Source: Gemmatimonadetes bacterium SCN 70-22 (lineage in GTDB: Bacteria; Gemmatimonadota; Gemmatimonadetes; Gemmatimonadales; Gemmatimonadaceae). From it: DNA of 64,000 nt. This document shows, one piece after another, positions 60,203-64,000 of the stretch (position 1 is its first letter; every line of letters starts with the position of its first letter). Location: positions 62,001 to 126,000 of the forward strand of contig MEDZ01000015.1 of NCBI GenBank assembly GCA_001724275.1, read 5' to 3'. Below the pieces are notes generated by a model, which made no database searches, was not told the DNA's origin, and was given only the letters and a program-made list of their open reading frames with translations. The position numbers and the translations under genes are program-made.

Positions 60203-62548
60203 CTAACGCCGGAAGAGGTAGGCCAGCTTCACGAAGAAGCCGTCGTTGCGCCGGCGGAGGTCGATGTCGTCCGGGACACCGGGGGATTGCCACCCGTCGC
60301 CGTAGCCGAAGAAGGCGATCGTCCCGGGCGAGGGTTCGTACTGGACCAGCCAGTCGGTCCGCAACGTCCGCGCGTCGGTGGCCCCGATCGCGCGTCCCGC
60401 CATGTCATAGAGCGGGAGGGTCGTCCCCCGCAGGCGCAGCGCCGACACGCGGTCGGCGCGATACTGCGACACCACGCGGAAGAACAGGGCGCGGGTCGGC
60501 TGGTACTCGGCCTTGAGGCGGGGGATCGTCACCCGGGCGTAGGTCGAGCCGTCGAGCTCGCGGCGAATGCGCGACTCGGTGATCGTCGCCTCGACCCGCG
60601 TTCCGGGCGTGGGGCGGACGAGCAACGACGCCGTGGTGCGCAGCTCGCGCCCCTCGATCCCCTCCACGAAGACCGGGACGGCGCCGTAGAGGACGGTGAC
60701 CGACGCGTTGAACCGCCCATACACCGGGGTCGTCACCCCCAACGACCCCTTCCAGAGCCCCTCCAGGCGGGTCGAGGGATCCCAGGGGACGAGCTCCCCC
60801 TCCACGGTCGGGGCCTGGACCCCGGCGGCGACGCTCGGGTCGATGACGTAGAAGTTCCGGTTGACCGAGGGGTTCAGCTGCCATCCCCCGCGCAGCGTGA
60901 CGAAGCTCCCCACCTGCTCCTCCCCTTCCAGTTCGGCGTCGCGGGCAAATGATCCGTAGCGCCAGAGGCGCGTGGGGCCGAAGAAGGTGGTGAAGTTCTG
61001 GACGAGTGACGACGGCTCGCCGAGCCAGGCGAGGCGGTTGAACGCGCGGGCCTGCTGGTAGCCGACGCGCGGGACGAAGCCGGCGTCGCTCTGGAAGCGA
61101 TCGCCAAGGGCGTTGAGCTGGTAGTTGAACCCCCAGGTGCGCCCGGTGCGGTCCAACTCCGCGCGCCAGACCGGGGCGCTGCGCACGTCGTTGGCGTGCG
61201 ACGTGAACGACTGCCCCAGCTGCGTCTCGAAGTAATACAGCTTGCGGAAGACGAGGCGGTTGTCGAGGGCGAGGACCGTGTTCCCCTCCCCGCCGCGCCG
61301 GCGATCGGTCAGGGTCACCCCGGCCACCGAGCTGCCGCCGTAGTCGGCGCGCAGTCGCGCGATGTTGAACAGCGCGTCGTCGCCCGACACCTCATCGAGG
61401 GCCGACAGGAGGGCGACGCCGAAGCGCCCGCGCTTGCCCGTCAGCTTGGTCCCGGCGATCGGGTTGGCGATGCGGCGCGAGTACACCAGCTGGTTCGGCG
61501 TGGCGAAGAGCTCGATCCCCTCGAGGAAGAACGGACGACGCTCGGGAAGGAAGAGGGTGAACCGCTCGTTCACGGTGACGAGCCCCGCGTCCGACTCGAC
61601 CTGGGAGAAGTCGGGATTGACCGTCGCCTCGACGGCAAACGACGGAAAGCCGAGCCTGGCGTTGAGTCCGGCGTCGAACGTCCCGTCGTCGCGGGTGAAG
61701 CGCCCATCGGCGGCGCGCGCCCCGGCCACCATCCCGGTGACGAACGGTTGCAGGTCGGTCACCACGCCACGCTCGATGTCGTCGAATCCGACCAGGAGCC
61801 CCGACTGCGCGAGGAGCGACGAGGCGCCGCGCTGCGCGTCGGTCCAGGTGTCCTCCGCCGAGCGGGCGGGGATGTTCCGGACCACCTGCACTCCCCATTT
61901 CTGCGCCCCGGAGGGGAAACGCAGGCTCTTGAAGGGGATCCGCATCTCGATCACATAGCCGGTCGCGGTGAGGCGGCCGCGCGTCTCGAAGCGGAAGTCC
62001 GGGTTGAGGTCGACGCTCCCCCCGAACATGCTCCCCGCGCTCACGGCCCCCTCGGTGCGCACGCCGTCCAGCTGGACGCCCAGCGCGTTGGCCCCGAAGA
62101 AGAACGCGCGCCGCCGGTCGTTGAAGGTGTCCAGGTAGATGGTGACGCGGTCGTCATTCCCGATGTTGTCCCGCTTGGAGAGCGTGGCGCGGACCGTCCC
62201 GGGATCGGTCGCGGTGGCGATGATGCCGAAGTAGATGGCCTGCGGCGTGTACAGCACGCGCACCTCGGTCGGCTCGGCGGCGGGGCGCTGGTCCACCGGC
62301 TGGTACTGCGAGAACCCCGTCAGGCGCACCGCGCTCGCCCAGGCGGCCTCCGTGAGCTCACCGTCGACGACCGGGGCCTCGCTCGCGCGGGGCACCGTGA
62401 CGGTCGGCGCGCCGCGCCCCGGAAAGTTGCCCGCTGCCTGGGCGCCGCCGGCCGACGGGTGCAACGCGGCGAGCGCAAGGAGCGTTGCGCCGAGCGCGCC
62501 AGGCATGGCACGAGACGAGCATCGCACGGCGCCGCGGGCACGGGACAT
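60203..62548 (-). CDS. Outer-membrane protein with CBM9-like domain and DUF5916 barrel
   Basis: The 781-residue protein has a signal peptide (PGALGATLLALAALHPSAGG), a carbohydrate-binding family 9-like domain (APVVDGELTEAAWASAVRL, VRVLYTPQAIYFGIIATATD, RVTIYLDTFNDRRRAFFFGA) and then about 550 residues of beta-strand-rich sequence of DUF5916 type (NPDFSQVESDAGLVTVNERF, LFLPERRPFFLEGIELF), ending FVKLAYLFRR. Such proteins are common in polymer-degrading Bacteroidota and Gemmatimonadota and may be surface-binding or uptake barrels. The start is set at 62548; an ATG at 62506 or a repeat-coded extension to 62647 are alternatives. Its TAG stop lies inside a CGTTAGGC octamer. Confidence 0.82.
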   Translation of the reverse strand: MSRARGAVRCSSRAMPGALGATLLALAALHPSAGGAQAAGNFPGRGAPTVTVPRASEAPVVDGELTEAAWASAVRLTGFSQYQPVDQRPAAEPTEVRVLYTPQAIYFGIIATATDPGTVRATLSKRDNIGNDDRVTIYLDTFNDRRRAFFFGANALGVQLDGVRTEGAVSAGSMFGGSVDLNPDFRFETRGRLTATGYVIEMRIPFKSLRFPSGAQKWGVQVVRNIPARSAEDTWTDAQRGASSLLAQSGLLVGFDDIERGVVTDLQPFVTGMVAGARAADGRFTRDDGTFDAGLNARLGFPSFAVEATVNPDFSQVESDAGLVTVNERFTLFLPERRPFFLEGIELFATPNQLVYSRRIANPIAGTKLTGKRGRFGVALLSALDEVSGDDALFNIARLRADYGGSSVAGVTLTDRRRGGEGNTVLALDNRLVFRKLYYFETQLGQSFTSHANDVRSAPVWRAELDRTGRTWGFNYQLNALGDRFQSDAGFVPRVGYQQARAFNRLAWLGEPSSLVQNFTTFFGPTRLWRYGSFARDAELEGEEQVGSFVTLRGGWQLNPSVNRNFYVIDPSVAAGVQAPTVEGELVPWDPSTRLEGLWKGSLGVTTPVYGRFNASVTVLYGAVPVFVEGIEGRELRTTASLLVRPTPGTRVEATITESRIRRELDGSTYARVTIPRLKAEYQPTRALFFRVVSQYRADRVSALRLRGTTLPLYDMAGRAIGATDARTLRTDWLVQYEPSPGTIAFFGYGDGWQSPGVPDDIDLRRRNDGFFVKLAYLFRR

Positions 62549-62591
62549 CGAACCGGGCACGAGGCGGGGGGCGCCGGGCACGGCGAAAGGC

Positions 62592-62645
62592 AGGAGTGGC
62601 AGGAGTGGCAGGAGTGGCATGCGTGGCAGGAGTGGCAGGAGTGGC
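62592..62645 (-). repeat. Six tandem 9-bp units upstream of the CBM9/barrel gene
   Basis: AGGAGTGGC occurs five times and ATGCGTGGC once, in exact 9-base register. Because the unit is a multiple of three, the frame of the barrel gene stays open through it and would encode Pro-Leu-Leu repeats with several ATG codons. Confidence 0.85.
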
Positions 62646-62724
62646 ATGCCACGAAGTTAGGCGAGTCCGGCGCCGGGGGGAGCCGCCACTGGTGTCGACC
62701 GCGACGGGGACGCCGGTCCGCAGT

Positions 62725-64000
62725 TCAGCCGGGCGTTCCCCACCCTCCGCCGCCGGGGGTCAGGATGCTGATGACGTCGCCCGCAGCGAGCTCGAGCCGG
62801 CACTTGGCCGGGATCGGCTCGCCGTTCCTGAGGTTGAGCCCCGGGAGCCCCGCCGCGCCCCCCGCCGCGCCTAACGGCGCGCGCCGCCGGCGCTCGGTCA
62901 CGAGCGTCACGGTGCACGGCTCGAGCACGCGGTAGCGCCGGACCACGCCGTCACCCCCGGCGTGCACGCCCGCGCCCCCGGACCCGCGACGAATGGCGTA
63001 CTCGTCGATGCGCATCGGATAGGCGTGCTCGAGCGCCTCGATGGGGGTATTGCGCGTGTTGCTCATCCCGACGTGCACGGCACTGGGCCCCGGGCCGCGC
63101 GACGCCCCCCCTTGTCCCCCACCCAGCGTCTCGTAGAACGTCCACCCTCGCCCGCCGAACGTGATGTTGTTCATCGTCCCCTGCCCTTGTGCCGGGACGT
63201 CGACCCCCGCGTCGGCCAGGGCCGCGAAGATCGTGTCGGTCACGCGCTGCGACATCTCGACGTTCCCCGCGGCCACCGCCGCCGGCCAGCGGGCGTTGAT
63301 CGCCGACCCTTCGGGGACGATGAGCTCGATGGCGCGGGCAATCCCGTCGTTCGTGGGGACATCGTCGTCCAGCAGGGTGCGCAACACGAAGACCGCCGCC
63401 GAGCGCGTCACGGCGAACGGGGCGTTCACGTTCCCCGCGACCATCGGTGACGTCCCGGTGAAATCGAGGCGCAGCCGATCGCCGAGCGCCTCGAACGCGA
63501 CCACGATCGGCACCTCGTCGTCGGTGACCCCGTCTCCCTCGAGGGCGTCGCGCGCGGCTCCCCGCACGCTCCCCAACTGTGCGATGCGTGCGCGGGCGCG
63601 GCGCTCGGTATAGGCGAGCAACGCCTCGCACGCACCCTCCACCACCCCCGCCCCCTCACGCGCCCGCAGGGCGAGCCAGCCATCACGCCCCGCCGCACAG
63701 GCCGCGCGCTGGGCGCGCAGGTCGCCCTGCCGTTCCTCGGGGGTGCGCACGTTGGCCAGGAGTAGCGACAGGACCTCCGCGTGCCACTCGTCGCCGCGCG
63801 CGATGCGCACCGGGGGAATGATGATCCCCTCCTGTACCAGCTCGGTGGCCCCGCGCGGCATGCTCCCCGGCGAGATGCCGCCGACGTCGGCGTGATGCGC
63901 GCGAACCGCCGCATAGCCCACGATCGCGTCGCCCTCGCCGATCACCTCGACCATCGTGAGGTCCGGAAGGTGCGAGCCTCCATGGTTCGGATCGTTCAGG
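62725..64000 (-). CDS. Hydantoinase B/N-methylhydantoinase (HyuB) family protein, 3' part
   Basis: This is the C-terminal 425 residues of a HyuB-type subunit; the gene continues past 64000. Family members are ATP-dependent hydantoinases, 5-oxoprolinases or acetone/acetophenone carboxylase subunits acting with HyuA. Seen are NDPNHGGSHLPDL at the window edge, the metal-site AVRAHHADVGGISPGSMP, EGIIIPPVRI, FTGTSPMVAGNVNAPF, TNDGIARAIELIVPEGS and, at the end, GGGGWGTPG. The HyuA partner is not in the window, so the substrate cannot be told. An internal ATG before VEVIGEG is not the start, because the conserved NDPNHGGSH precedes it. Confidence 0.92.
   Translation of the reverse strand, partial: LNDPNHGGSHLPDLTMVEVIGEGDAIVGYAAVRAHHADVGGISPGSMPRGATELVQEGIIIPPVRIARGDEWHAEVLSLLLANVRTPEERQGDLRAQRAACAAGRDGWLALRAREGAGVVEGACEALLAYTERRARARIAQLGSVRGAARDALEGDGVTDDEVPIVVAFEALGDRLRLDFTGTSPMVAGNVNAPFAVTRSAAVFVLRTLLDDDVPTNDGIARAIELIVPEGSAINARWPAAVAAGNVEMSQRVTDTIFAALADAGVDVPAQGQGTMNNITFGGRGWTFYETLGGGQGGASRGPGPSAVHVGMSNTRNTPIEALEHAYPMRIDEYAIRRGSGGAGVHAGGDGVVRRYRVLEPCTVTLVTERRRRAPLGAAGGAAGLPGLNLRNGEPIPAKCRLELAAGDVISILTPGGGGWGTPG

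Overview
The window is high-GC bacterial chromosome of housekeeping type. The gene set (purH, gltX, trxA, pdxJ, ispE, prs, rplY, pth, hppA, rpsF-rpsR-rplI, smc, prfA-prmC, tmk), envelope genes implying a Gram-negative outer membrane (lolA, outer-membrane barrels, SPOR proteins) and the family mixture (DUF2723, DUF4175/DUF4159, CBM9-like/DUF5916 barrel, PD40 propellers) fit Gemmatimonadota best. This is inference from gene content; no 16S rRNA gene is present.

Layout. 1-840 is the 3' part of purH, whose stop codon is split by a decayed IS630-family element (840-1965). 1966-4576 is a visibly lower-GC patch with two lipoprotein genes, one a chymotrypsin-like protease. 4577-10410 holds a DUF2723 membrane protein, two tRNA-Ser genes, gltX overlapping a LexA-like gene that has lost its cleavage chemistry, and a TonB-like membrane protein. 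10527-15175 (minus strand) has an FAH-family enzyme, a JAMM/RadC-DinG helicase fusion and a secreted protein of the family labelled asparagine synthetase B. 15430-22295 (minus) is a compact rsmI-DUF4159-DUF4175-TPR cluster, followed by trxA with a clear terminator. 22915-30896 holds metabolic genes (mce, pdxJ, ispE, prs), a receiver-less HPt-like protein, tRNA-Gln, rplY and pth, leading into the pyrophosphatase hppA (to 32967). 33002-40065 has a four-helix-bundle gene, ychF, a frameshifted membrane protein, an SRAP peptidase and the rpsF-rpsR-DUF2232-rplI operon. 40395-50570 runs rsfS, a metalloprotease-propeller-barrel fusion, two SPOR proteins and smc. 50695-53237 holds an MBL hydrolase, DAHP synthase and lolA. 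53318-58258 (minus) is rpmE-prfA-prmC-ylbF-tmk-ctpA, in which prfA appears to start with CTG. The right end has a CRP-family regulator, a second MBL hydrolase, a CBM9/barrel protein and the 3' part of hyuB.

Three things run through the window outside the genes. (1) Short purine/pyrimidine tandem tracts of 7-8 bp units (GTCTCCC and TTCTCGTC families) sit in many intergenic gaps, several directly in front of start codons. (2) The octamer CGTTAGGC recurs, carrying most of the TTA leucine codons noticed. (3) Several signalling or regulatory domains have lost their active residues: the LexA-like protein, two HPt-like segments and a ParA-like domain. No CRISPR array, prophage or complete defence system was seen.
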